Notes: generated from the letters alone by a model not told the origin. Counted from the stretch's first letter, positions 47,050-55,133 are shown. The stretch is DNA of 64,000 nt from Breznakia pachnodae (GCF_030814225.1 NZ_JAUSUR010000001.1:62001-126000), one strand, 5' to 3'. Numbers and translations: made by a program.

Positions 47050-47055
47050 TATAAT
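47050..47055 (+). promoter_or_regulatory. -10 box of the lipoprotein-pgeF operon
   Basis: TATAAT (47050-47055), followed by a small hairpin TATCA-GCAA-TGATA in the leader and GGGGG before the ATG at 47090. No clear -35. Confidence 0.5.
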
Positions 47056-47089
47056 ACAGTATCAGCAATGATACAAATGCGGGGGCTGT

Positions 47090-48016
47090 ATGAAACATAT
47101 AAACAACATAGGTTTATCACTAATCTGTCTTTTCTTATGCCTATCACTATGTGCATGTCAAAGTGAAGAAGATGAAGCGATAAATGTAATCAATGAAATT
47201 GAAGGTGAAGATTCATGTGAGATTGTATCTTCAAGTTCTTATGAATATGATTTTACGAGTGAAAGTGTAGAAGATATTGTTACTACTGTCATTTTGACAT
47301 ACACTGATGACGCTTCACAGGTATCCTACTTTTATGAGTGGACTGGGGATCATGATGTAATCCTCTATAACGAAGAAAGTGAAGTACTTGCAGCAAGCAC
47401 TTATAAAGTTCCACTCAATATGTTGTATTACGATATGATTAATAACGGTGAACTATCAGATACTTCATTGCTTTATTATTCAAGTGAATCTTATTCTGCT
47501 TATGATTATATAAGTAGTAATTATGCAATAGGATCTTCTATTGAACTCTCTACCCTGCAATATAGTAGTATCGTATATAGTGATAATACTGCTTCCCTGA
47601 TTTTATTAAATAATTATGGAGTTCTTGAAGCCTATGATGAAATGTATCAGAAATATGCACAAATGTCGTTTGATGATGACTTTTACTATAATAATGAAAC
47701 AACTGCATTAGCTGGATACCATATTATTCAGTATTTATACGAACACGAAAATGACTATACACAATTAATAGAGAATATGAAACTTGCAACCGAAGGTGAA
47801 TTCTTACAGGCAACAACAGATGACTATGAAATTGCACACAAATATGGTGATTATGGTGGATATACTCATGATTATGGTATAGTATATACAGATGAACCCT
47901 ACCTTGTTGGTATCTATACAAACCAGGTAGCGAATAGCAGTGAACTTATTTCCGAAATAAATAATGTGTTCTTAAATTACACTCTATGGAAACAGGAAAA
48001 CAGTTCTTGCAGTTAA
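47090..48016 (+). CDS. lipoprotein with class A beta-lactamase-like serine hydrolase fold
   Basis: This 308-residue protein has a lipoprotein signal with the modified Cys at 23 (SLCAC). The serine-hydrolase motifs are visible in order: S103-T-Y-K106, S164-D-N166 and K251-Y-G253 in place of K-T/S-G. This pattern marks the beta-lactamase class A-related serine hydrolase family (PF13354 type). Spacing between SDN and KxG is short and I see no general-base Glu loop, so hydrolysis of beta-lactam drugs is not implied; a cell-wall or esterase role is as likely. It is 19 nt upstream of pgeF. Confidence 0.8.
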   Translation: MKHINNIGLSLICLFLCLSLCACQSEEDEAINVINEIEGEDSCEIVSSSSYEYDFTSESVEDIVTTVILTYTDDASQVSYFYEWTGDHDVILYNEESEVLAASTYKVPLNMLYYDMINNGELSDTSLLYYSSESYSAYDYISSNYAIGSSIELSTLQYSSIVYSDNTASLILLNNYGVLEAYDEMYQKYAQMSFDDDFYYNNETTALAGYHIIQYLYEHENDYTQLIENMKLATEGEFLQATTDDYEIAHKYGDYGGYTHDYGIVYTDEPYLVGIYTNQVANSSELISEINNVFLNYTLWKQENSSCS

Positions 48017-48035
48017 TCACTAAGGAGAGCGTACA

Positions 48036-48797
48036 ATGGCATATATGAATTGGTATAGCATAGAAGAACTTTATGCTGGAACAACCCTAAAGGATACAGA
48101 AAAACCACTTGATAATAGTATGGCGTTACATACAACTGACCAAGTGGATGCAGTAATTGCAAATCGAAAAGAGTTAATGAAGGAACTAAACTTCGAATTA
48201 GAGAATTGTGTATTCGCAAATCAAACCCATTCTTCTAATATTCATAAAGTAACAAAGAAAGATATTGGTGCTGGTGCATTCAGCACCAAAGACGCAATCG
48301 ATAATTGTGATGCTCTTTATACAAGAGAAAAGAACATTCTGTTAGGAGTGTTCACAGCAGATTGTGTGCCTGTACTTATATATGATAAGGAACAGAATAT
48401 TATTGCGGCTATCCACGCTGGATGGAAAGGTACAACTAAGCAAATCACCAAGAAAATGATTGATACCTTACTTTATGATGAGGATAGTAACGCAAGTGAG
48501 TTATACGCTTATATTGGACCCGCAATTGAATTTTTAAATTTTGAAGTTGGTCAAGAAGTAGTAGATGAAATAAAAGCATTACCATTTGAAACAGATTGTT
48601 TTATCATCCCTAAAGAAAACGGAAAATTCTTAGTTGATTTAAAAGGAATTAACTATCAAATGTTAATCAATGCTGGAATTCCTGATACTCATATCTTCCA
48701 ACATCATGGTGATACATATGAAGATGAAGAAAATTATTTCTCTTATCGTAAACGCAAGGAAGATGGAAGAAATTTAACCTTTATATTACAAAAATAA
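48036..48797 (+). CDS. pgeF: PgeF/YfiH multicopper-type purine nucleoside enzyme (laccase-domain protein)
   Basis: This 253-residue protein has the family markers VFANQTHSSNIHKV, FTADCVPVLIYD, IAAIHAGWKGT (metal-binding His) and the C-terminal HHGDTYEDEENYFSYRK-EDGRNLTFI. E. coli YfiH (PgeF) removes mis-incorporated L-Ser from UDP-MurNAc peptides; mammalian FAMIN is a purine nucleoside enzyme of the same family. The ribosome binding site is AAGGAGAG. Confidence 0.93.
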   Translation: MAYMNWYSIEELYAGTTLKDTEKPLDNSMALHTTDQVDAVIANRKELMKELNFELENCVFANQTHSSNIHKVTKKDIGAGAFSTKDAIDNCDALYTREKNILLGVFTADCVPVLIYDKEQNIIAAIHAGWKGTTKQITKKMIDTLLYDEDSNASELYAYIGPAIEFLNFEVGQEVVDEIKALPFETDCFIIPKENGKFLVDLKGINYQMLINAGIPDTHIFQHHGDTYEDEENYFSYRKRKEDGRNLTFILQK

Positions 48798-48835
48798 AAA
48801 GAGAAGCGAGTGTTAATGTTCGCTCCTCTTTTTTG
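48798..48835. terminator. bidirectional terminator after pgeF and the matrix operon
   Basis: A stem of GAG/CTC plus AGCGA/TCGCT around one A-C mismatch (48801-48828), with A-run upstream and TTTTTT downstream. It overlaps the 3' end of the convergent gene, whose stop codon is in the loop. Confidence 0.75.
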
Positions 48836-49526
48836 TCACATATAGGACTAGAGCTCCTGACAAACATAAGAATAATAAATATTGTTCTATGTTTGTAATA
48901 TCTCCTGTATCCTGAGGTTCTGGTTTTGGTGAAACTGGTGGTACTGGAGCATTTGGATCACTAGGTTTCGGTTCATTTGGTTCTTCTATTCGTTTGGTTA
49001 CATGCAATATCCAGTCAAAAGACCCTTCAGCTTCTTGATACTTGTTTGTTAATAAATCACCTACAAAGTGATAATCTACTTGTAGAACTGCTTCTTTATA
49101 CGCTTGGATTTCACCAAGCTTTATTCCACTCTCGTATGTTGTACCAATAGACTTCTGTTTTGATTGCAGTGGGCCTTTGTATACCTCTTTTCCTTCATAG
49201 GTCAATGTAATCTCTATCTGCTCCATAAAATCACCAGAAACTTTTTTATTGTTTTCATAGTGATAACTAAGAAGATTGTCATGATATAATACTAAATCAA
49301 ATGACTCATCATGGTTATTCTGTATTCGAAATGATCGTGTTATCTTATCACCAGGCATGATATCATCCTGTTTTGCGAAATGCCCTGTTTCATCATCTAT
49401 TATTTCAAATCCTTCATCATCACCATTCACCAACATGTCAGGGAGTTCTATTGTGGCACTTTGTATGCTATCTACTTGTAACAGCAATAAAGCTGCAACG
49501 AAAACTAATAAGATTTTCTTTTTAAT
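48813..49526 (-). CDS. secreted anchored protein with degenerate sorting-like C-terminus; putative ATT start
   Basis: The frame codes a 237-residue protein with a signal peptide (KKKILLVFVAALLLLQVDSI, cleavage near QSA), an all-beta middle region containing TRSFRIQNNHDESFDL, a Pro-rich segment, then PQDTGD, a membrane helix (about 211-229) and KKRSEH, which resembles an LPxTG sorting signal with a changed first half. No ATG, GTG or TTG starts the full signal peptide. The codon 7 nt after GGGAGGGG is ATT at 49526; TTG at 49487 would remove most of the signal. It is last in the SipW/BsaA operon. Its family is not recognised; SipW-dependent or sortase-attached matrix anchor is the inference. Confidence 0.7.
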   Translation of the reverse strand: MKKKILLVFVAALLLLQVDSIQSATIELPDMLVNGDDEGFEIIDDETGHFAKQDDIMPGDKITRSFRIQNNHDESFDLVLYHDNLLSYHYENNKKVSGDFMEQIEITLTYEGKEVYKGPLQSKQKSIGTTYESGIKLGEIQAYKEAVLQVDYHFVGDLLTNKYQEAEGSFDWILHVTKRIEEPNEPKPSDPNAPVPPVSPKPEPQDTGDITNIEQYLLFLCLSGALVLYVTKKRSEH

Positions 49527-49581
49527 AAACTCCCCTCCCTTCCATTAAATGATAACTGCTTTATTATTTACTATATACATG

Positions 49582-50523
49582 TTATGGAACAAGAGTTACA
49601 TTGCCATTTCCATCTAGTGTAACTGGCCATCCAGCAGTTGCTACTGCTCCATTTTCGGCTTGAATTGCCTCCATGTGAACAGTGATTTTAAATGTCGCTC
49701 CTTTATATGTATTATCTAATGTATCTGCAAATGAAACATGATCTAACAGTAATGGAGTAACACCTTTTCCAGGTAATTCTTTACTGTAATAATACCAGCC
49801 TGTTTCCGGATCAACTGGCCAATTTGTAGCTTTGTCATTATCAAATACCAAATCAATTCCTGTATGTGTGAAATCATCCATTGCTTCTGGAGGAGTATTT
49901 ACTTTTTCGTTATATCCCTTCTTCACTCCACCTGTTGTATCTTGCTTGTAATAAGCATACGTAACAGCTTTAGTATCTGGATCATATTTTATCAAACGAT
50001 TATTTGATTCAACATATCCAAAATATTCTACGAGTTCTCCTGAGTTATCCGGTTTGTTTTGCACCCTTTTATATACCTTTACACCTGTAGGTAAACCTGA
50101 AAGGTTACCAGTGTCTTCCACGAAGCCTGAAGCTATATAATCTTCAATTTGACGAGCACTAATCTTTACCATAATATCTCCATCAGCTATCGTTTGATCT
50201 GTTTTATAAAAAATCTCTATGTTTTCATCACCATCCATTGTCATTAGAATGAGTTCTTTTTCTAATCGTACTCTAACAACTGCATCCGATTCACCTTTAT
50301 TAGTAACTCCTACCTTCTTATCTACATCAAGCCCAGGAGTAACTGGTGTTTTTGGATTGAATTTTTCGGTTACTTCCACATCAAATGTATCCATATTGAA
50401 TATGTTAGGCACTGTATCTTTCGCAGTAAACCACAGCAATGTAGATGAAATCAATAATACAAGTACAACCAAGGATGTAACGAGGGTCACTTTCTTTTTA
50501 TTTAATTTCTTCTTTTCTTTCAT
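49582..50523 (-). CDS. BsaA-family SipW-dependent biofilm matrix protein
   Basis: This 313-residue protein has the TasA/BsaA N-terminal pattern: a basic start, a hydrophobic signal (VTLVTSLVVLVLLISSTLLWFT) and then the hallmark after the core, TAKDTVPNIFNMDTFDVEVTEKF. The rest is a beta-rich secreted domain with DKKVGVTNKGESDAVVRVRLEKE. In C. perfringens, BsaA-type proteins made next to SipW form pilus-like biofilm fibres. The ATG lies within the last 26 nt of the sipW-like gene, behind AAGGA. Confidence 0.87.
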   Translation of the reverse strand: MKEKKKLNKKKVTLVTSLVVLVLLISSTLLWFTAKDTVPNIFNMDTFDVEVTEKFNPKTPVTPGLDVDKKVGVTNKGESDAVVRVRLEKELILMTMDGDENIEIFYKTDQTIADGDIMVKISARQIEDYIASGFVEDTGNLSGLPTGVKVYKRVQNKPDNSGELVEYFGYVESNNRLIKYDPDTKAVTYAYYKQDTTGGVKKGYNEKVNTPPEAMDDFTHTGIDLVFDNDKATNWPVDPETGWYYYSKELPGKGVTPLLLDHVSFADTLDNTYKGATFKITVHMEAIQAENGAVATAGWPVTLDGNGNVTLVP

Positions 50524-51007
50524 TTCTACTTTCCTTCTTTCTTTTTAACAACATCTGCACAAGTTTAATTGAAATCACAAATAAAACAATACATAAAATA
50601 AACAAGAATGTGTGTTCCTTTATCCACATACTGATATATCCAATATATGGAAGAGTAAATCTTACTGTACCAATCACCTGATTTTCACTGACTAATGGAT
50701 CGCTAATTTCATTAGCATCCCCTTGTGTCTCGAAAAAAAGTATATTCGTTTCTTCATCCTTAAACTTAGATATAACTCTATGAGTTACAGTAACAGATCC
50801 ATCTGCAGTTGTTGCATATGTAATCGCTTCTCCTTCCTTAATTGTCCTTGGTTCCACTAATTCTACTATAATTAAATCACCTTTCTTGATTGATGGTTGC
50901 ATACTATCGGACATTGCTTCATACCAACGATATCCAAATATCGACTTTTCCTTACCATCACTAAAATGAAACACGAGTGCAAGTACAAGTACTGCTACAA
51001 TACCCAT
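50498..51007 (-). CDS. sipW: SipW-type (ER-type) signal peptidase I
   Basis: This 169-residue protein has an N-terminal membrane helix, the catalytic Ser35 in MSDSMQPSI, the catalytic His76 (in place of Lys) in VTVTHRVISK, the GDAN box, and a C-terminal membrane helix (about 128-150). Ser-His signal peptidases of this kind mature TasA/BsaA-type proteins, which are encoded on both sides. The frame stays open upstream of the ATG (KKKLKIVGNILFY), which looks like the true N-terminus, but only CTG (51037) or other unusual codons could start it near the GAGGAT ribosome binding site at about 51050. Confidence 0.9.
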   Translation of the reverse strand: MGIVAVLVLALVFHFSDGKEKSIFGYRWYEAMSDSMQPSIKKGDLIIVELVEPRTIKEGEAITYATTADGSVTVTHRVISKFKDEETNILFFETQGDANEISDPLVSENQVIGTVRFTLPYIGYISMWIKEHTFLFILCIVLFVISIKLVQMLLKRKKESRNERKEEIK

Positions 51008-51063
51008 ATAAAATAATATATTTCCAACAATCTTCAGTTTCTTTTTATCCTCAAAACATCACA

Positions 51064-51729
51064 TCACCACCTTACCAAATCATCACTTTCAATTACTGGG
51101 CGTTTGCCCCAGTAACTGTATGCACTATCCGCATCAACATATACTGCTTCAATTTTAAAATTAAGTTGATATTCTTTTTGCGAATATGCTGATGGTGCCA
51201 GTTCATTTAATGTTAGATTATTCAAAACTGGATCTGTTACTTCTCCTGCTTTTAATACTTTCATATAGTAGAAGTAACCATCACCACCATCCATCCATTG
51301 TGCTTCTTTATCAGCTCCGCTGTAGAGCGGCCAATAACGGCTCCATCCTTTATCAACTACATCTATCTCACTTGTGGCTGGGTCACCATCATGATCAAAT
51401 GTGTTTGATAAAATCGCTTCATTCACTTGACCCCACCGCTCAAGATAACTACAGCGAAGCAATATGTCCATGTTGCCGGTATTATGAAAATTTACTTTCT
51501 TGGTTACTGTCGTGTTGGGAGTCCACGATTGTATTGGTGGGAAATCTTCATTGATTGTGACATAGACATATGGAAGCTCAAGAATATTCGTCTGCTTGTC
51601 CTTTGCTATATAAGACAGATAACTCGAATTTGTTGATAATGCGAAAATGAATAGTAAAAGCGTACATATTGTTATTACAACAACTCCTTTTCCTACTTTT
51701 CGAGTATCTGTTATTTTTCTTTTTCGCAT
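51064..51729 (-). CDS. TasA/CalY-like SipW-dependent secreted protein
   Basis: This 221-residue protein has a signal sequence (about 13-33) and the early mature segment SYIAKDKQTNILELPYVYVTINEDF, like the processed N-termini of TasA/BsaA-type matrix proteins. It also has the beta-strand pattern TTVTKKVNFHNTGNMDILLRC. It is 17 nt after the von Willebrand gene and immediately before sipW, so it is a probable SipW substrate and a second fibre or cap subunit (inference). Confidence 0.7.
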   Translation of the reverse strand: MRKRKITDTRKVGKGVVVITICTLLLFIFALSTNSSYLSYIAKDKQTNILELPYVYVTINEDFPPIQSWTPNTTVTKKVNFHNTGNMDILLRCSYLERWGQVNEAILSNTFDHDGDPATSEIDVVDKGWSRYWPLYSGADKEAQWMDGGDGYFYYMKVLKAGEVTDPVLNNLTLNELAPSAYSQKEYQLNFKIEAVYVDADSAYSYWGKRPVIESDDLVRW

Positions 51730-51746
51730 AACATCACTTCCTTTTA

Positions 51747-53510
51747 TTAACGTTGAGTTACTGTAACTTGTTTTGTAATTGAAGTATCCAACTCAACAAT
51801 TTCATTACCAACTTTCATTTCTGTATAAACTCTTCCATCAGGTGGAATTGGATTATTTTCATCTTCTGCCTTTAACACTATACCTGCGTCATTGAAGTAA
51901 CTACCGGTACCTATATCCAGTGGTCCCCACTCTATATAACGTTCACCACCAACTTCTTTGTAAACCCCTTTACCAGTCGCTTCAACTGTATATCCATCAT
52001 CAATATAATATCTAAGATATACATTTTGATAGTTACCCGAGATTACACCTGAAAACAAATCGAATGCCAGATATAACTCATCTTCTTTCGTAATCTTTCG
52101 ATAATAATCCTCAAAAGGTTGAGATGAAACACGTTCCATAAAATCCTCAATAATTGCACCTTTCGTAGCTGAATAATTCTTTGTGTCAAAAATTCCGATA
52201 GAATATATTTTTGCTCCTAAAGCTTTTCCTGTTCGATTATAATTTCCTGCTTTTGCAGTTGCAAACGTATCTGGTGGAATAGTAATTGTTGGATTATTAG
52301 CTAACCATGGAATATAAGTAGAATCATAGACAGACTTTCCTCTTTGTCCATGATAATCTAAGTCCCAACTATATTGAGATGCAAGTGTTACTCCATAATA
52401 ATTAACTTTTGGATTTGAAGCACTGTTTCCATATCCAGTGAAATAATTATTAACACTTACTTGCTGTCCTTTATTTTCTGCCTTCAATACATCTGCTTGA
52501 TTTAAAGATTCCGCCATTACCCGAAATGAGTTAAGGGGATAACTGTATCCTCTATCTTTATAGAAACTATAATTATTAGACGCCGCAGAGTCCGGAATAA
52601 TAACTGCACCTGGCATACCATCAGTAAAAAATAAAACAGCTCTTTCATTCTGACTATTAGGATATTTTTCAAATTGTCGTCTCGCTTCCTTTAAACCCCA
52701 ATCAGACATTGTAGCACCTTCAATACCAATTGAATTGATTTTACTATTTATTGCATTCAAATTAATACCATCAAGATTTATCCAATCTTGAATAATTTTT
52801 GTATCATTACTAAACGTAACAATAGAAATTCTACTATTTGGATGTGCATCTTGAGCTAATACAGACACAAATTCTTTTGATGCTTTCTTCAACATTCCAA
52901 GCCTAGTGTATTGTTCTTCAACTGGTTCGCCATTATATTCGATATCATATGCCATCGTTCCTGATACATCTAGTACCATCACAATATCAAGTGGCTGTGA
53001 CTCAGAAGGATGAGGAATCGCTGATATCTTCACATCATAAATCTTATCTCTTGTCCAAGTGGAAGAAAGAATCTTATTTATTATATCGTTGGCAGATGAG
53101 AATGGTTTTGCATCTTTACCACTAAAGTAAAAATCAATACTATTTGGTGATCCTTTGTCATATACTGAGAAATCAAACTTTGTCTTTACTTCTGATGACA
53201 TGGCATCTATTTCAAGATCTGAAAGTCTTAAGTCAGCAGGTACAATAACTTCACAAGTGTAGTTACCAAGAGGCAAACCACTTAAAGTAATATTATTATC
53301 ATAAGGAATTTCGACTTGTGTAGAAACCGGCCCTGTTATTTTTAACCATAAATTATCATCGGTTGTTGTTGTGCCATTTTCTAAATGAGTGAGTATAATA
53401 ACATCGTTTTCTGCTGCATAGATACTTACACGATTATGATTTGGTATAGCTACAGTTACAAATGACAAGCAGATACAAACTACCATTTTAAACAGTGTTC
53501 GACGTTTCAA
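51747..53510 (-). CDS. secreted von Willebrand factor A-domain protein
   Basis: This 587-residue protein begins with a TTG codon behind AGAGGTGATG. It has a signal peptide (about 1-32), a beta-sandwich N-terminal part (about 35-170), and a VWA domain from about 172 to 450 with a MIDAS site: DVSGT, the Thr in EGATMSD, and FFTDGMPG. A C-terminal beta domain follows (about 470-587). There is no LPxTG motif or membrane tail. As first gene of the SipW/BsaA operon it may be a metal-dependent adhesin carried on the matrix fibre (inference). Confidence 0.82.
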   Translation of the reverse strand: MKRRTLFKMVVCICLSFVTVAIPNHNRVSIYAAENDVIILTHLENGTTTTDDNLWLKITGPVSTQVEIPYDNNITLSGLPLGNYTCEVIVPADLRLSDLEIDAMSSEVKTKFDFSVYDKGSPNSIDFYFSGKDAKPFSSANDIINKILSSTWTRDKIYDVKISAIPHPSESQPLDIVMVLDVSGTMAYDIEYNGEPVEEQYTRLGMLKKASKEFVSVLAQDAHPNSRISIVTFSNDTKIIQDWINLDGINLNAINSKINSIGIEGATMSDWGLKEARRQFEKYPNSQNERAVLFFTDGMPGAVIIPDSAASNNYSFYKDRGYSYPLNSFRVMAESLNQADVLKAENKGQQVSVNNYFTGYGNSASNPKVNYYGVTLASQYSWDLDYHGQRGKSVYDSTYIPWLANNPTITIPPDTFATAKAGNYNRTGKALGAKIYSIGIFDTKNYSATKGAIIEDFMERVSSQPFEDYYRKITKEDELYLAFDLFSGVISGNYQNVYLRYYIDDGYTVEATGKGVYKEVGGERYIEWGPLDIGTGSYFNDAGIVLKAEDENNPIPPDGRVYTEMKVGNEIVELDTSITKQVTVTQR

Positions 53511-53547
53511 TTTACATCACCTCTTTTTTGTTATTAATCATTTATAA

Positions 53548-53576
53548 TTTATATACCTTTTACAACCTTATTGTAA
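53548..53576 (-). promoter_or_regulatory. promoter and inverted repeat of the VWA-SipW-BsaA operon
   Basis: Minus-strand TTACAA (53571-53576), 17-nt spacer, TATAAA (53548-53553). An inverted repeat TTACAA-N5-TTGTAA (53560-53576) covers the -35 and part of the spacer and may be an operator. Confidence 0.5.
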
Positions 53577-53611
53577 TATCTCTTTTAAAAATAAGCAAAT
53601 AAGTGTCACGA

Positions 53612-53640
53612 AAATAAAAAAAGTGTCATTTTTTGACACT
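53612..53640 (-). terminator. terminator of the cation transporter gene
   Basis: AGTGTCA/TGACACT (53622-53640) with a 5-nt loop, followed by TTTTTTT on the minus strand. Confidence 0.85.
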
Positions 53641-54825
53641 CTACTGTCCATTTTCGACAACTGCTATATAAGCATGGTCGATAGTGATAACTGCATAATT
53701 CGGTATATCACCTTGTGGGACTTTTTCTTTAATTAAATTAATCAGTTCATTATCCTTCATTTTAAATTCAATTGGCACATCCACATCAAAGATAAAATTA
53801 TTGTGAGTATCACCTCTTACAACCCTAAAATCATGAATTGATAAACTGTGATCGATTTTCTTCACTTCCTTTTCAACTGCTATTCGCATTTCATTCGTGA
53901 ATGCATCATTCATATCCACTGGATCCATATGAATCACCAGATTAATTTGTTCATGAGTTGCGAAGTCTTTTTCAATATTATCAATCATATCATGACTCTT
54001 CAGAATATCTACTTTACAACTTACCTCTACATGTACAGTAACAAATGTTTTTCCTGGCCCATATGTATGAACAACTAAATCATGAACACCCAGTACCCCA
54101 TTATATGTTAAAATCTTTTGAATAATATTTTTAGTAAAATCTGGATCTGGTGCTTCTCCAATCAGCTTGTTTAATGTATCACTAACAATCTCATATCCAC
54201 TCTTCATTACAAATAAGGCAACTACGATTCCTAAGTATCCATCTAATTGAATACCAGTAAAATATGCAATGATCGTTCCTATTAAAACAACACTAGTTGC
54301 AGCAACATCACTGAAACTATCAACTGCCGCACCATGCATAACAGTAGATTTTAAAAGTTTTGAATATTTATTGTTGTATAAGTACATATAAATCTTAACT
54401 AGAATCGAAAATACTAAAACGATAATCATCGCAATATTAAACTCTACATCACCTGGATTAAATATCTGATCAACTGAGCTCATCATTAACTGTAGTCCAA
54501 AATACATAATAATAAAAGCTACAATCATACTGAAGATATACTCTAGACGTTCATGTCCGAATGGATGATCTTCATCCGCTGGTTTGCTTGAAAAAACAAA
54601 ACTGGCCAATGATATGATACTGCTTCCTGCATCACTTAAGTTATTGAAGGCATCAGCTGTAATCGAAACACTGTTGAATATTGTACCAACGACAAGTTTA
54701 CTTATAAATAAAATAATATTCCAGAAGATACCATAAAAACTTGCAAGTTTTCCATAAGCAGCTCGAACTTTTGTATCTTTTATATTTTTATAATCTTTAA
54801 TAAAAAATTTAATTAAGAATGACAT
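53641..54825 (-). CDS. cation diffusion facilitator (CDF) family transporter
   Basis: This 394-residue protein has about six membrane helices (about 25-210), the CDF metal-site segment SITADAFNNLSDAGSS in helix 2, HPFGHERLEYIFS in helix 3, and a cytoplasmic C-terminal domain (YNGVLGVHDLVVHTYGPGKTFVTVHVEVSC). The C-terminus is about 80 residues longer than in typical CDFs and looks like a second ferredoxin-like lobe. It exports Zn2+, Mn2+, Fe2+ or similar in exchange for H+. The ATG at 54825 follows GGAGAGG; the ATG at 54837 does not. Confidence 0.92.
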   Translation of the reverse strand: MSFLIKFFIKDYKNIKDTKVRAAYGKLASFYGIFWNIILFISKLVVGTIFNSVSITADAFNNLSDAGSSIISLASFVFSSKPADEDHPFGHERLEYIFSMIVAFIIMYFGLQLMMSSVDQIFNPGDVEFNIAMIIVLVFSILVKIYMYLYNNKYSKLLKSTVMHGAAVDSFSDVAATSVVLIGTIIAYFTGIQLDGYLGIVVALFVMKSGYEIVSDTLNKLIGEAPDPDFTKNIIQKILTYNGVLGVHDLVVHTYGPGKTFVTVHVEVSCKVDILKSHDMIDNIEKDFATHEQINLVIHMDPVDMNDAFTNEMRIAVEKEVKKIDHSLSIHDFRVVRGDTHNNFIFDVDVPIEFKMKDNELINLIKEKVPQGDIPNYAVITIDHAYIAVVENGQ

Positions 54826-54877
54826 ATACCTCTCCATTTAACAGGCTTTTATTATACTATTTTTCACTACAAAAAGG

Positions 54878-54901
54878 AAGTGTGTCGCAATTATCACACT
54901 T
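54878..54901. repeat. inverted repeat upstream of the CDF gene
   Basis: AAGTGTG (54878-54884) and CACACTT (54895-54901) with a 10-nt gap, about 20 bases upstream of a TATAAT (54851-54856) reading toward the CDF gene. It is a candidate operator. Between 54902 and 55040 I see only short AT-rich hairpins (GAAGCA/TGCTTC; CAAG/CTTG) with no assignable role. Confidence 0.4.
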
Positions 54902-55042
54902 TTTATAAATTCATATCATTTTGGTAGGCTATCTAATTGACGACTTTTATTCTTTCCTATATACTCGTGATGAAGCAAGAGCAGAAAATATAAAATGCTT
55001 CGAAGGGCGATATATCAAGGGCAATATCTTGTTATGATTTTT

Positions 55043-55067
55043 ACTATCTATAGATAGTTGATATAAT
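55043..55067 (+). promoter_or_regulatory. promoter of the WxL operon with a palindrome in the spacer
   Basis: Extended -10 TGATATAAT (55059-55067). A perfect 16-bp palindrome ACTATCTATAGATAGT (55043-55058) fills the spacer up to the -10, so a bound dimer would occlude RNA polymerase. Confidence 0.65.
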
Positions 55068-55094
55068 TCTTAAATTCGAATCTATTATTACTGG

Positions 55095-55133
55095 ACGTGA
55101 AACCATGAAATTCTAAGGCTTCACTTTTTTACG
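55095..55133 (+). promoter_or_regulatory. terminator-like attenuator in the WxL operon leader
   Basis: GTGAAACC (55097-55104) pairs with GGCTTCAC (55117-55124) with one mismatch and is followed by TTTTTT. The left arm can alternatively pair with TTTTACG (55127-55133) over 7 bp, a mutually exclusive structure. It lies 24-60 nt after the expected transcription start. Confidence 0.5.

Noticed and set aside
54902-55042. Cyclic-di-GMP or other known riboswitch before the WxL operon
   Set aside because: The short GGGC-containing hairpins do not match the GEMM or other riboswitch consensus I know, and they lie upstream of the likely promoter.
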